Source: Burkholderiaceae bacterium
Lineage (GTDB): Bacteria > Pseudomonadota > Gammaproteobacteria > Burkholderiales > Burkholderiaceae_D
NCBI GenBank assembly: GCA_019752915.1
Contig: JAIELO010000215.1
Location: forward strand, 1-5,525
DNA: 5,525 bases
Reading direction: 5' to 3'
Position numbers and translations under genes: made by a program. The notes below the pieces were generated by a model. It was given only the letters and a program-made list of their open reading frames with translations, made no database searches and was not told the DNA's origin. Shown here in pieces: positions 1-5,525 of this stretch; the first letter of the stretch is position 1; the number at the start of each line of letters is the position of its first letter.

Positions 1-182
1 CCCGCAACATACCCAAAAAGCAACACAACTACCAAAGATTGAATTCTTTTTACTAAAAAAATAACTTTAATCGCCTCCCACCTGCTGCTTGCACCAAATA
101 TGTGCGTGTTTTAGTACGAATGGCACGAGAATTTGACGCCTCACAAGGCCTCGGGTCTTTTAATTTTTGAAACCTTTTCATA

Positions 183-212
183 TTGACAGCAATCTACCGC
201 CGGTGCTCTGAT
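183..212 (+). promoter_or_regulatory. Candidate sigma70-type promoter for the TonB receptor
   Basis: A perfect -35 hexamer TTGACA lies at 183-188. After an 18-base spacer comes TCTGAT (207-212), which matches the -10 consensus at four of six positions and is preceded by TGC, an extended -10 element (TG at 204-205). The -10 lacks the important A at its second position, so the call rests on the perfect -35 and the extended TG. Transcription would start near 219, about 60 bases before the start codon. Other AT-rich combinations further upstream match less well. Confidence 0.35.
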
Positions 213-218
213 GCAGCG

Positions 219-241
219 GAGAAGAACACGCGTTTCTTCTC
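219..241 (+). promoter_or_regulatory. Stem-loop in the presumed 5' UTR of the receptor mRNA
   Basis: GAGAAGAA (219-226) and TTCTTCTC (234-241) form a perfect 8-bp stem around the 7-base loop CACGCGT. The hairpin ends 25 bases before the ribosome binding site, so it does not hide it. If the candidate promoter at 183-212 is used, this hairpin would sit at the very 5' end of the transcript. In that position stem-loops of other outer-membrane protein mRNAs (E. coli ompA) slow decay; that role here is inference. Confidence 0.4.
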
Positions 242-266
242 ACTCGACACATCAAAACACCAATCT

Positions 267-273
267 GGGAGAG
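267..273 (+). promoter_or_regulatory. Ribosome binding site deciding the receptor start
   Basis: GGGAGAG lies five bases before the ATG at 279. It is the only good Shine-Dalgarno sequence near the 5' end of this reading frame and selects 279 (or the adjacent in-frame ATG at 282) over the TTG at 183. Confidence 0.75.
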
Positions 274-278
274 TCACA

Positions 279-3149
279 ATGATGGTAGAAACTGCAATGG
301 CGCGTTCGGTGCGCCTGATCTGTGCCGGCGGTCTGGCCTTCGGCATGCATGCGGCCATGGCGCAAACCAGCGCCGAACCGGAACACATTACCCGCGTCGA
401 AATTACCGGGTCCTCGATCAAACGCATCGCCAAGGAAGGCTCGCTGCCGGTACAGACGCTGACCCGCGCCGACATCGAACAGAGCGGCGCCAACAACGTC
501 GCCGATCTGGTGGCGCAACTGCCTTCGATGCAAGGCTTCATCACCTCCTCGACCTCGGTCAACGGTGGTGGTAACGGCGTCCAGACCGCCTCCATCCACG
601 CCATCGGCACCCAGTACACGCTGGTACTGCTGAACGGGCGCCGCATGGCACCGTACGGCACCGGCAGCGCCGTCAATCTGGCCAGCATCCCCCTGTCGGC
701 CGTGGAACGGGTCGAGATTCTGACCGATGGCGCCTCGACCCTGTACGGCTCGGATGCGATTGCCGGCGTGGTCAACTTCATCCTGAAAAAGAACCAGCAG
801 GACCTGAGCATCGAAGGCACGTTCAACGCGCCGCAGAAATCCGGTGGCCGTAGCAGCAATCTGGCCATCACCAAAGGCTGGGGCGATCTGGAAAACGATG
901 GCTACAACCTGCTGCTGGCGTATAGCCATGACGAACAGAAAGAACTCAACGCCAAACAGCGTAGTTTTGCCAATTCCGGCGTGCAGCGCTTCAACCACAA
1001 CGGCAAGCAGTACGCCACCTGGCAGACCAGTATCAACTCGACCCCGGCCAACGTCGAAGTGGTCACCGCCGACGACGACGTGGTGCTTAATACCGACCTG
1101 CTGAACAAGGGTTCCTGCACCCAGCCGAATACTTTCGCCCGCAACGGCGCCTGCCGTTTCGACTACGCCAGCACCGTGCAACTGCTGCCGCAACTGAAAC
1201 GCGACAGCCTGTTCGCTTCCGGTAAGCTGCGGGTCGGCAAAGACACCACCGTGTTCAGCGAACTAGTGCTGTCCAAGTTCACCAACACGGCACGCTTTGC
1301 GCCGGCCGCCCAGCCGCTGACCGTGTTCAGTACCGATCCGGTAACGGGCGTGAAAACCATCAACCCGAACTATATCGGCGCCTACAACAAATCCATCGTG
1401 CCACTGCTGGCCGGTCAGAAAGTCAATCCGGCCGCCGTCACCGACGCGCTGCTGTACTACCGCGGTGCCGACGCCGGTGGCCGTACCGATGAATTCCGCA
1501 CCGATGCCCAGCACTTCGTACTGGGCGCCGATAGCAGCTATGCCGGCTGGGATCTGGGCGCCGCTTATACCCACTCGCAAAACAAGCAAACCGATCAGGC
1601 ACTGGCCGGTTACATGAGTGGCGACAAGTTCGAAGAACTGGTGCGCACCGGCGCCTACAATCCCTTCGTCTCCAGCGAAGGCGCGGCCGCCATTCTGGCC
1701 CCGGCCGTGCTGCATCAGCAGCTCGACGCCACCAAATCGACCATCGACGTGGTCAGCGCGCACGCTTCGCGCGAAGTGTTTGCCCTGCCGGGCGGCGCCG
1801 CCTCGCTGGGTGTGGGTGCCGACTTCACCAAGCAGCGCTACACCGATACCCCGGCCCGCATTGCGCTCGGCCCCGGCCCCGGCAATCCCGGCTGGACCGA
1901 CGTGGAAATCGGTGGTGGCACGGGCGCGCAGGCCCTCGATGCCAGCCGCAACAACTGGGGCACCTTCGCCGAGTTGCTGATGCCGATCGCCAGCAATCTG
2001 GAAGCCACCGCTGCCGTGCGCTATGACAGCTACGATGCGGTAAGCAAGCACAACGACAGCTACGACTCGAACGGCAAACTGGCACCCTCGGGCAAAGTCG
2101 GTGAAGATGTCGCCAAAGCCACCTACAAACTGTCGGCGCGCTACACCCCGACCCAGTCGCTGCTGTTGCGCGGTTCGTATGGCACCGGCTTCAAAGCGCC
2201 GACCATGAACAACATCGCTGACCCGCTGAAAAACGCCGGTTCCTCGAGCGCCTTCCCGTGCCCGGTCAAGTCACCGGATCCGCGCGCCGTGTACTGCCGT
2301 CCCGGCTCGTCCGAATACGGCCTGCTCGACGTCGGCAATCCGGCCAGCGGCAGCGGCGCCCTGAAAGCGGAAGAATCGAAACAGGCCACGCTGGGCTTCC
2401 GTCTCGAACCAAGCAGCATGCTGTCGTTCGGCCTGGATCTGTGGGATGTGAAACTGAAAAACCAGATCCGCACCTTCTCGCAGGATCAGCTGTACACCAA
2501 CCCGGTACTGGCCAACCAGTACATCGCCGTGTACGCCGACCCCATCCAGAAGAGCAACGTACTGGTGGCGATCCGCAAACCGCTGAATCTGGCGTCCTCG
2601 CACTTCCAGGGGCTGGACTGGGACACCACCTTGCGGGGCAATACGCCAGTGGGCCGTGCCAGCGTCAACTGGACCGGTACCTATATGCTGAAAGCAGAAC
2701 AGGAAACCCCGGGCGTGGGCGTCGAGAAAAGCATCGGCCGCTTCAATTCGTATGACGACGTGGTATTCCGCGTAATCTCGAAAGTGGTGTTCACGCTGAA
2801 ATCGTCCGACCAGCTGAGCAACTCGCTGACCGTCAACTACCGTAGCGGCTACCACGACAAACCGCTGACCGAAGATGACCAGGCCATCCGGGTCGTCAAT
2901 GCTGATGGCAGCATCGGTGGCGTGACCGCGATGGAACGTGATGTGCAGTCCTACACCACGCTGGACTACCAGCTGAAAGCGAACTACGTGAAGAACCTGA
3001 CCCTGACGGCCGGCATCAAAAACCTGCTGAACCAGGATCCACCGTTCTCGATCCGCAACTCCGGTGGTGGTAATCAGGTGGGCTACGATGGTCGCTACGC
3101 CGATCCGCTGGGCCGCAGCTTCTACGTAACCGCCGCCTACAAGTTCTAA
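279..3149 (+). CDS. TonB-dependent outer-membrane receptor
   Basis: This is a 956-residue TonB-dependent receptor: an outer-membrane beta-barrel with an N-terminal plug that imports a ligand using energy from TonB-ExbB-ExbD. Residues 1-28 form a signal peptide, with a hydrophobic core VRLICAGGLAFG and a likely cut after AMA, before QTSAEPEH. A TonB-box-like segment RVEITGSSIKR (39-49) follows. The plug spans about 53-171 and has the family signatures GTQYTLVLLNGRR (110-122) and VERVEILTDGASTLYGSDAIAG (within 142-163). The rest is barrel, with a KNLLNQDPPF segment near the end and the closing GRSFYVTAAYKF with terminal Phe, as BAM substrates have. The mature protein appears to have only four cysteines, in two pairs (280/292 and 661/673), probably loop disulfides. 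The start is set by GGGAGAG at 267-273 and by the signal peptide beginning there. The ligand cannot be told: no transport, siderophore or sugar gene is adjacent, and no clear Fur box is seen upstream. A siderophore, vitamin, peptide or carbohydrate are all possible. Confidence 0.93.
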   Translation: MMVETAMARSVRLICAGGLAFGMHAAMAQTSAEPEHITRVEITGSSIKRIAKEGSLPVQTLTRADIEQSGANNVADLVAQLPSMQGFITSSTSVNGGGNGVQTASIHAIGTQYTLVLLNGRRMAPYGTGSAVNLASIPLSAVERVEILTDGASTLYGSDAIAGVVNFILKKNQQDLSIEGTFNAPQKSGGRSSNLAITKGWGDLENDGYNLLLAYSHDEQKELNAKQRSFANSGVQRFNHNGKQYATWQTSINSTPANVEVVTADDDVVLNTDLLNKGSCTQPNTFARNGACRFDYASTVQLLPQLKRDSLFASGKLRVGKDTTVFSELVLSKFTNTARFAPAAQPLTVFSTDPVTGVKTINPNYIGAYNKSIVPLLAGQKVNPAAVTDALLYYRGADAGGRTDEFRTDAQHFVLGADSSYAGWDLGAAYTHSQNKQTDQALAGYMSGDKFEELVRTGAYNPFVSSEGAAAILAPAVLHQQLDATKSTIDVVSAHASREVFALPGGAASLGVGADFTKQRYTDTPARIALGPGPGNPGWTDVEIGGGTGAQALDASRNNWGTFAELLMPIASNLEATAAVRYDSYDAVSKHNDSYDSNGKLAPSGKVGEDVAKATYKLSARYTPTQSLLLRGSYGTGFKAPTMNNIADPLKNAGSSSAFPCPVKSPDPRAVYCRPGSSEYGLLDVGNPASGSGALKAEESKQATLGFRLEPSSMLSFGLDLWDVKLKNQIRTFSQDQLYTNPVLANQYIAVYADPIQKSNVLVAIRKPLNLASSHFQGLDWDTTLRGNTPVGRASVNWTGTYMLKAEQETPGVGVEKSIGRFNSYDDVVFRVISKVVFTLKSSDQLSNSLTVNYRSGYHDKPLTEDDQAIRVVNADGSIGGVTAMERDVQSYTTLDYQLKANYVKNLTLTAGIKNLLNQDPPFSIRNSGGGNQVGYDGRYADPLGRSFYVTAAYKF

Positions 3150-3182
3150 GTCAGCGCACTAAAAAGAGTGTAAAAAAAATAA

Positions 3183-3233
3183 GGGACGCAACGCCTTTGA
3201 GACTCGTTCTGATTCTCATTGGCGTTGCGTCCC
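3183..3233. terminator. Long bidirectional hairpin terminator between convergent genes
   Basis: GGGACGCAACGCC (3183-3195) and GGCGTTGCGTCCC (3221-3233) form a perfect 13-bp stem. The 25-base loop holds a second stem, TGAGA (3198-3202) with TCTCA (3214-3218), set off by TT on each side. On the minus strand the hairpin is followed by TTATTTTTTTTA, a strong U-tract, so it should end aroG transcripts well. On the plus strand it is followed by CCAATTATTTTG, a weaker U-rich tail, and it can end the receptor transcript. It lies 33 bases past the receptor stop and 47 bases past the aroG stop. Confidence 0.85.
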
Positions 3234-3280
3234 CAATTATTTTGACAACTGTTTTAGCAACAAATTGCCGCAGTGGGTGC

Positions 3281-4360
3281 TTACTTTGAGGCGGCTTCGG
3301 CGGCCTGGGTGGCCAGCCGGCGGGCGCGTACGGCGGCCGCCAGTTCCTGCAGCACCAGTACGCTGCTATCCCAGGCTATGCAGCCGTCGGTGACGGACTG
3401 GCCGTACACCAGTTCCTTGCCCGGCACCAGATCCTGACGACCGGCCACCAGATGCGACTCGACCATCACGCCGATGATGCGCTGGTCGCCACCGGCCACC
3501 TGACGGGCGATGTCGGCACACACGGGAATCTGGTTTTCCGGTTTTTTCGAGCTGTTGGCGTGCGAAGCGTCGATCATCAGGCGCGCCGCCAGCCCCTGTG
3601 CGGCGATGGCTTTGCAGGCTTCGTCGACACTGGCCGCATCATAGTTCGGGGTTTTGCCGCCGCGCAGAATGATGTGGCAGTCTTCATTGCCGTTGGTCGA
3701 CACAATCGCCGAGTGGCCGCCCTTGGTGACGGACAGGAAGTGGTGCGGCTGCGACGCGGCTTTGATGGCTTCCACGGCGATTTTGACGTTGCCGTCGGTG
3801 CCGTTCTTGAAGCCCACCGGGCACGACAGGCCAGACGCCAGTTCGCGGTGCACCTGCGATTCGGTGGTGCGGGCACCGATCGCGCCCCAGCTGATCAGGT
3901 CGGCGATGTATTGCGGGCTGATCACGTCCAGATATTCGGTACCGGCCGGCAGACCCAGTTCGTTGATGTCGCGCAGCAGTTCGCGCGCCATGCGCAGGCC
4001 GTCGTTGATGCGGAAACTGCTATCCATGTACGGGTCATTGATCATGCCTTTCCAGCCCACCGTGGTGCGCGGCTTTTCGAAGTAGACGCGCATCACGATT
4101 TCCAGATCGGCGCCCAGTTCCTGGCGCAGCGGCGCCAGCCGGCGGGCATACTCCATCGCTGCCTGCGGATCGTGGATCGAGCAAGGGCCGATCACCACCA
4201 TCAGACGGTCATCCTGACCGTGCAGGATGCGGTGCAGCGCGACGCGCGCACCGGCGGCCGTGTGTTCCGCCTGTTCCGAGCACGCAAACTCGCGAATCAG
4301 GTGGGACGGTGGCGTCAATTCCTTCATTTCGCGAATTCGTAAATCATCGGTACGGGGCAT
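3281..4360 (-). CDS. aroG: 3-deoxy-7-phosphoheptulonate (DAHP) synthase, class I, Phe-sensitive type
   Basis: This 359-residue cytosolic enzyme condenses phosphoenolpyruvate with erythrose 4-phosphate to DAHP, the committed first step of the shikimate pathway to Phe, Tyr and Trp. It is full length (E. coli AroG has 350 residues) and conserved throughout: VIGPCSIHDP (57-66), EKPRTTVGWKG (95-105), GARTTESQVHRELASGLSCP (162-181), KNGTDG (185-190), RGGKTPNYD (233-241), DASHANSSK (264-272) and VMVESHLV (298-305). The metal ligands Cys60, His267, Glu301 and Asp325 match E. coli Cys61, His268, Glu302 and Asp326. Asp5, Asp6, Pro149, Gln150, Ser179 and Ser210 correspond to residues of the E. coli AroG Phe site, and the segment resembles AroG more than the Tyr-sensitive AroF, so feedback by Phe is inferred. 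The ATG at 4360 is chosen because GGAGA stands six bases before it and MPRTDDLRI aligns with the E. coli N-terminus. The gene follows an attenuator-type leader (4415-4574) and its own promoter. Confidence 0.97.
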   Translation of the reverse strand: MPRTDDLRIREMKELTPPSHLIREFACSEQAEHTAAGARVALHRILHGQDDRLMVVIGPCSIHDPQAAMEYARRLAPLRQELGADLEIVMRVYFEKPRTTVGWKGMINDPYMDSSFRINDGLRMARELLRDINELGLPAGTEYLDVISPQYIADLISWGAIGARTTESQVHRELASGLSCPVGFKNGTDGNVKIAVEAIKAASQPHHFLSVTKGGHSAIVSTNGNEDCHIILRGGKTPNYDAASVDEACKAIAAQGLAARLMIDASHANSSKKPENQIPVCADIARQVAGGDQRIIGVMVESHLVAGRQDLVPGKELVYGQSVTDGCIAWDSSVLVLQELAAAVRARRLATQAAEAASK

Positions 4361-4365
4361 GCTGT

Positions 4366-4370
4366 TCTCC
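4366..4370 (-). promoter_or_regulatory. Ribosome binding site of aroG
   Basis: GGAGA on the minus strand lies about six bases before the ATG at 4360. It rules out the upstream in-frame TTG at 4381, which would place this site inside the coding region and add seven residues the family does not have. It sits well past the terminator hairpin, so the attenuator acts on transcription rather than by hiding this site. Confidence 0.8.
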
Positions 4371-4414
4371 AAAAGGATCAAAAACTAGGGTTTAAGAGCT
4401 GATATCGCAAGGGT

Positions 4415-4439
4415 AAAAAAAAACCGCCTGAGAGGCGGT
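4415..4439 (-). terminator. Intrinsic terminator in the aroG leader (attenuator, arms 3:4)
   Basis: Read on the minus strand, ACCGCCT (4439-4433), the 3-base loop CTC and AGGCGGT (4429-4423) form a perfect GC-rich stem followed directly by nine T residues (4423-4415). A run of A before the stem can lengthen it to about 12 bp by pairing with the U-tract and gives some terminator character on the plus strand too. It ends 55 bases before the aroG start codon and downstream of a strong promoter, so it would cut off aroG transcription unless overridden. Its 5' arm is exactly complementary to AGGCGGT at the end of the leader peptide frame. Confidence 0.9.
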
Positions 4440-4487
4440 TTTTTAGGAATTTGCTGGAACTCGTTTTGCTGCTACGTGCACCGGCCG

Positions 4488-4553
4488 CTACTCCACCGCC
4501 TTGGGGTTGGAATTGCTAAAATAAAAATAGCCGGTAAAGAAGAAGCGCGTCAT
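4488..4553 (-). CDS. aroG leader peptide, Phe/Tyr-rich (21 residues)
   Basis: A short frame starts at ATG 4553-4551, begins MTRFFFTGYFYF and ends at TAG 4490-4488. Phe occupies residues 4, 5, 6, 10 and 12, and Tyr residues 9 and 11, so seven of nine consecutive codons are aromatic; the remaining residues are mostly small or polar. This is the signature of an attenuator leader peptide such as E. coli PheL, which also has Phe runs. A modest Shine-Dalgarno sequence ACGGA (4567-4563) stands nine bases before the ATG, and the ATG lies about 21 bases after the predicted transcription start. The last four codons contain the antiterminator arm. The peptide itself probably has no function; its translation is the sensor. 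No Trp codon is present. Confidence 0.85.
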   Translation of the reverse strand: MTRFFFTGYFYFSNSNPKAVE

Positions 4554-4580
4554 GTGCAAAGTTCCGTAAGTGGTGTAATG

Positions 4581-4610
4581 ACTATAAACCCATTGTTCCG
4601 AACTTGGCAA
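4581..4610 (-). promoter_or_regulatory. Sigma70-type promoter of the aroG leader
   Basis: On the minus strand TTGCCA (4610-4605) and TATAGT (4586-4581) each match five of six consensus positions and are 18 bases apart. Transcription would begin near 4574, giving a leader of roughly 214 bases before aroG. The promoter lies between tldD and the leader peptide, so aroG need not depend on tldD transcription. I see no clear operator such as a TyrR box overlapping it. Confidence 0.7.
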
Positions 4611-4680
4611 GCGCTTTTTTTACGAAGCTTAGGCGGCCTCCGGCAAAATAATCATCGGCGCCGCTTCTTTAAAGCAATTT
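4611..4680. other. Gap between tldD stop and the aroG promoter
   Basis: No gene is seen. On the minus strand GCGGC and GCCGC within 4630-4665 can form an imperfect hairpin interrupted by an internal loop, but no U-tract follows it, so a terminator for tldD is not supported. Read-through from tldD into the aroG leader is therefore possible and would meet the same attenuator. Confidence 0.5.
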
Positions 4681-5525
4681 TTAGACGGTTCCACCGACCG
4701 TCACGCCATCCAGGCGCAGCGTTGGCTGCCCCACACCCACCGGCACGCTCTGGCCTTCCTTGCCGCACACGCCAACGCCCGGGTCGAGGCGCATATCGTT
4801 GCCGATCATGGAGACCCGGTTCAGCACTTCCGGACCGTTGCCGATCAGGGTCGCGCCTTTGACCGGATAGCTGATCTTGCCGTTCTCGATCATGTAGGCC
4901 TCGCTGGCCGAGAACACGAATTTGCCGTTGGTGATGTCGACCTGACCGCCGCCGAAATTGACCGCGTACAGACCGTTCTTGACCGAGGCCAGAATTTCAC
5001 CGGGATCTTTGTCGCCACCGAGCATATAGGTGTTGGTCATGCGCGGCATCGGCAGATGGGCAAACGACTCGCGCCGTGCATTGCCGGTCACCGGCATTTT
5101 CATCAGGCGCGCATTCATGGTGTCCTGAATATAGCCTTTCAGGATGCCGTCCTCGATCAGCGTGGTGCACTGGGTCGGATTGCCTTCGTCATCGATGTTC
5201 AGCGAACCGCGTCGATCCGGCAGCGTCCCGTCATCGACCACCGTCACACCCTTGGCCGCGACGCGCTCGCCGATACGGCCGGCAAAGGTGGAAGAACCCT
5301 TGCGGTTGAAATCACCTTCCAGACCGTGGCCGATGGCTTCGTGCAGCAGGATGCCGGGCCAGCCCGGTCCCAGTACCACCGTCATCGGACCGGCCGGAGC
5401 CGGACGGGCGTCCAGATTCACCAGTGCCGAATTAACGGCATCGCTGGCATACTGTTCCAGCAGCGTATCGGTGAAATAGCCGTAGTCGTAACGCCCACCG
5501 CCGCCCGAGGAACCCATTTCACGGC
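4681..5525 (-). CDS. tldD: Metalloprotease TldD, C-terminal part (5' end outside window)
   Basis: About 281 C-terminal residues of TldD are present; the frame runs open through the window edge. The full protein has about 480 residues in E. coli. TldD works with TldE (PmbA) as a cytosolic zinc protease that trims unfolded peptides, including microcin B17 precursor and CcdA in E. coli. The fragment holds the zinc-binding HExxxH motif as HEAIGH (5343-5326), preceded by GPGWPGILL and followed by [12 protein letters not shown]. Further family blocks are MGSSGGGGR near the window edge, [29 protein letters not shown] and the C-terminal [17 protein letters not shown], whose Cys matches the conserved E. 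coli Cys454. It ends in TAA at 4683-4681. The methionine at 5517 is internal, since the frame continues upstream and the conserved family region starts earlier. The TldE partner is not in the window. Nothing looks broken in the visible part. Confidence 0.95.
   Translation of the reverse strand, partial: REMGSSGGGGRYDYGYFTDTLLEQYASDAVNSALVNLDARPAPAGPMTVVLGPGWPGILLHEAIGHGLEGDFNRKGSSTFAGRIGERVAAKGVTVVDDGTLPDRRGSLNIDDEGNPTQCTTLIEDGILKGYIQDTMNARLMKMPVTGNARRESFAHLPMPRMTNTYMLGGDKDPGEILASVKNGLYAVNFGGGQVDITNGKFVFSASEAYMIENGKISYPVKGATLIGNGPEVLNRVSMIGNDMRLDPGVGVCGKEGQSVPVGVGQPTLRLDGVTVGGTV

Larger units (their letters stand above)
1..278. other. AT-rich intergenic region upstream of the TonB receptor
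   Basis: No convincing gene is seen here. The stretch is markedly richer in A and T than the genes around it, with A and T runs at 47-70 and 157-180, as expected of a promoter-bearing intergenic region. The reading frame of the downstream receptor stays open back to a TTG at 183, but that part lacks a ribosome binding site and does not look like the start of an exported protein. A candidate promoter (183-212) and a stem-loop (219-241) are listed separately. A short inverted pair GCAC/GTGC around 100-115 could be an operator, but it is too short to support. Confidence 0.7.
4415..4574 (-). promoter_or_regulatory. Ribosome-mediated attenuation leader of aroG
   Basis: Three mutually exclusive pairings are visible in the minus-strand RNA. 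In 1:2, CUUUACCG (4539-4532, spanning Phe codons 5-6 of the leader peptide and the next two codons) pairs with CGGUGGAG (4498-4491): eight pairs including two G-U. In 2:3, AGGCGGU (4501-4495) pairs with ACCGCCU (4439-4433): seven Watson-Crick pairs, the antiterminator. In 3:4, ACCGCCU pairs with AGGCGGU (4429-4423), the terminator. A ribosome stalled at the Phe/Tyr codons covers arm 1 and leaves arm 2 free to form the antiterminator. A ribosome reaching the stop codon (4490-4488) covers arm 2, so the terminator forms. The inferred outcome is aroG expression when charged Phe-tRNA or Tyr-tRNA is scarce. The 5' end near 4574 is estimated from the promoter position. Confidence 0.85.

Noticed and set aside
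39..71. Alternative promoter TTGAAT with AT-rich downstream hexamers
   Set aside because: At 17-base spacing the -10 (TAACTT) matches only three of six positions; the better TTTAAT lies 21 bases away.
138..164. Possible small terminator GCCT-CACA-AGGC followed by a T-rich stretch
   Set aside because: The stem is only four pairs and the T-rich stretch is separated from it by GC-rich bases.
183..278. N-terminal extension of the receptor frame from a TTG at 183
   Set aside because: The 32 extra residues have no ribosome binding site and would precede a clear signal peptide; GGGAGAG sits right before the ATG at 279. The TTG is better explained as part of a TTGACA -35 element.
252..2855. Long open frames on the minus strand inside the receptor gene
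   Set aside because: They are by-products of GC-rich codon usage opposite a well-supported gene, with low-complexity or compositionally odd translations and no recognisable domain.
3198..3220. Fur-box-like sequence (AATGAGAATCA on the minus strand) in the terminator loop
   Set aside because: Only one half resembles the Fur consensus, the other half fits poorly, and it lies at the 3' end of both genes. The matching bases are explained by the inner TGAGA/TCTCA stem.
3452..4342. Long plus-strand open frame opposite aroG
   Set aside because: It lies wholly within a fully conserved aroG; its His/Arg/Ala-rich translation matches no family I know.
4361..4381. TTG start of aroG at 4381
   Set aside because: It would swallow the good GGAGA ribosome binding site and add seven residues absent from E. 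coli AroG.
4630..4668. Terminator for tldD
   Set aside because: The stem GCGGC/GCCGC is interrupted and no U-tract follows on the minus strand.
4476..4862. Plus-strand open frame across the aroG leader and the tldD end
   Set aside because: It runs antisense to the aroG leader promoter and conserved tldD sequence, and its Arg-rich translation resembles nothing known.

Overview
The window reads as ordinary chromosome of a GC-rich Gram-negative bacterium, most likely a betaproteobacterium. This is inferred from the AroG and TldD protein sequences, the G/C-rich third codon positions, and the AT-rich gaps between genes. The style of the TonB receptor signal peptide (VRLICAGG core) and of AroG reminds me of Burkholderiales, perhaps Oxalobacteraceae. 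That is recollection of family sequences, not a search.

Layout: 1-278 is an AT-rich upstream region with a candidate promoter and a 5' UTR stem-loop. 279-3149 (+) is a complete TonB-dependent outer-membrane receptor of 956 residues. 3150-3280 is the gap between convergent genes and holds a long perfect hairpin that can end transcription from both sides. 3281-4360 (-) is aroG, the first enzyme of aromatic amino acid biosynthesis. 4361-4680 is a regulatory leader for aroG. 4681-5525 (-) is the C-terminal part of tldD, whose 5' end lies outside the window.

The most notable element is the aroG leader. On the minus strand a near-consensus promoter (TTGCCA-18-TATAGT, 4610-4581) is followed by a 21-codon reading frame (4553-4488) that begins MTRFFFTGYFYF, so seven of codons 4-12 are Phe or Tyr. 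A textbook intrinsic terminator (4439-4415) follows, 55 bases before the aroG start codon. The end of the small frame (AGGCGGT, 4501-4495) is exactly complementary to the 5' arm of that terminator (ACCGCCT, 4439-4433). It overlaps a segment (4498-4491) that can instead pair with the Phe-codon region (4539-4532). This is the complete 1:2 / 2:3 / 3:4 arrangement of ribosome-mediated transcription attenuation. AroG also keeps the residues that bind Phe in the E. coli enzyme, so the gene appears to be controlled both by attenuation (aromatic aminoacyl-tRNA supply) and by allosteric feedback.

The receptor gene has no visible functional link to aroG or tldD. No mobile element, CRISPR array, tRNA or rRNA was seen.
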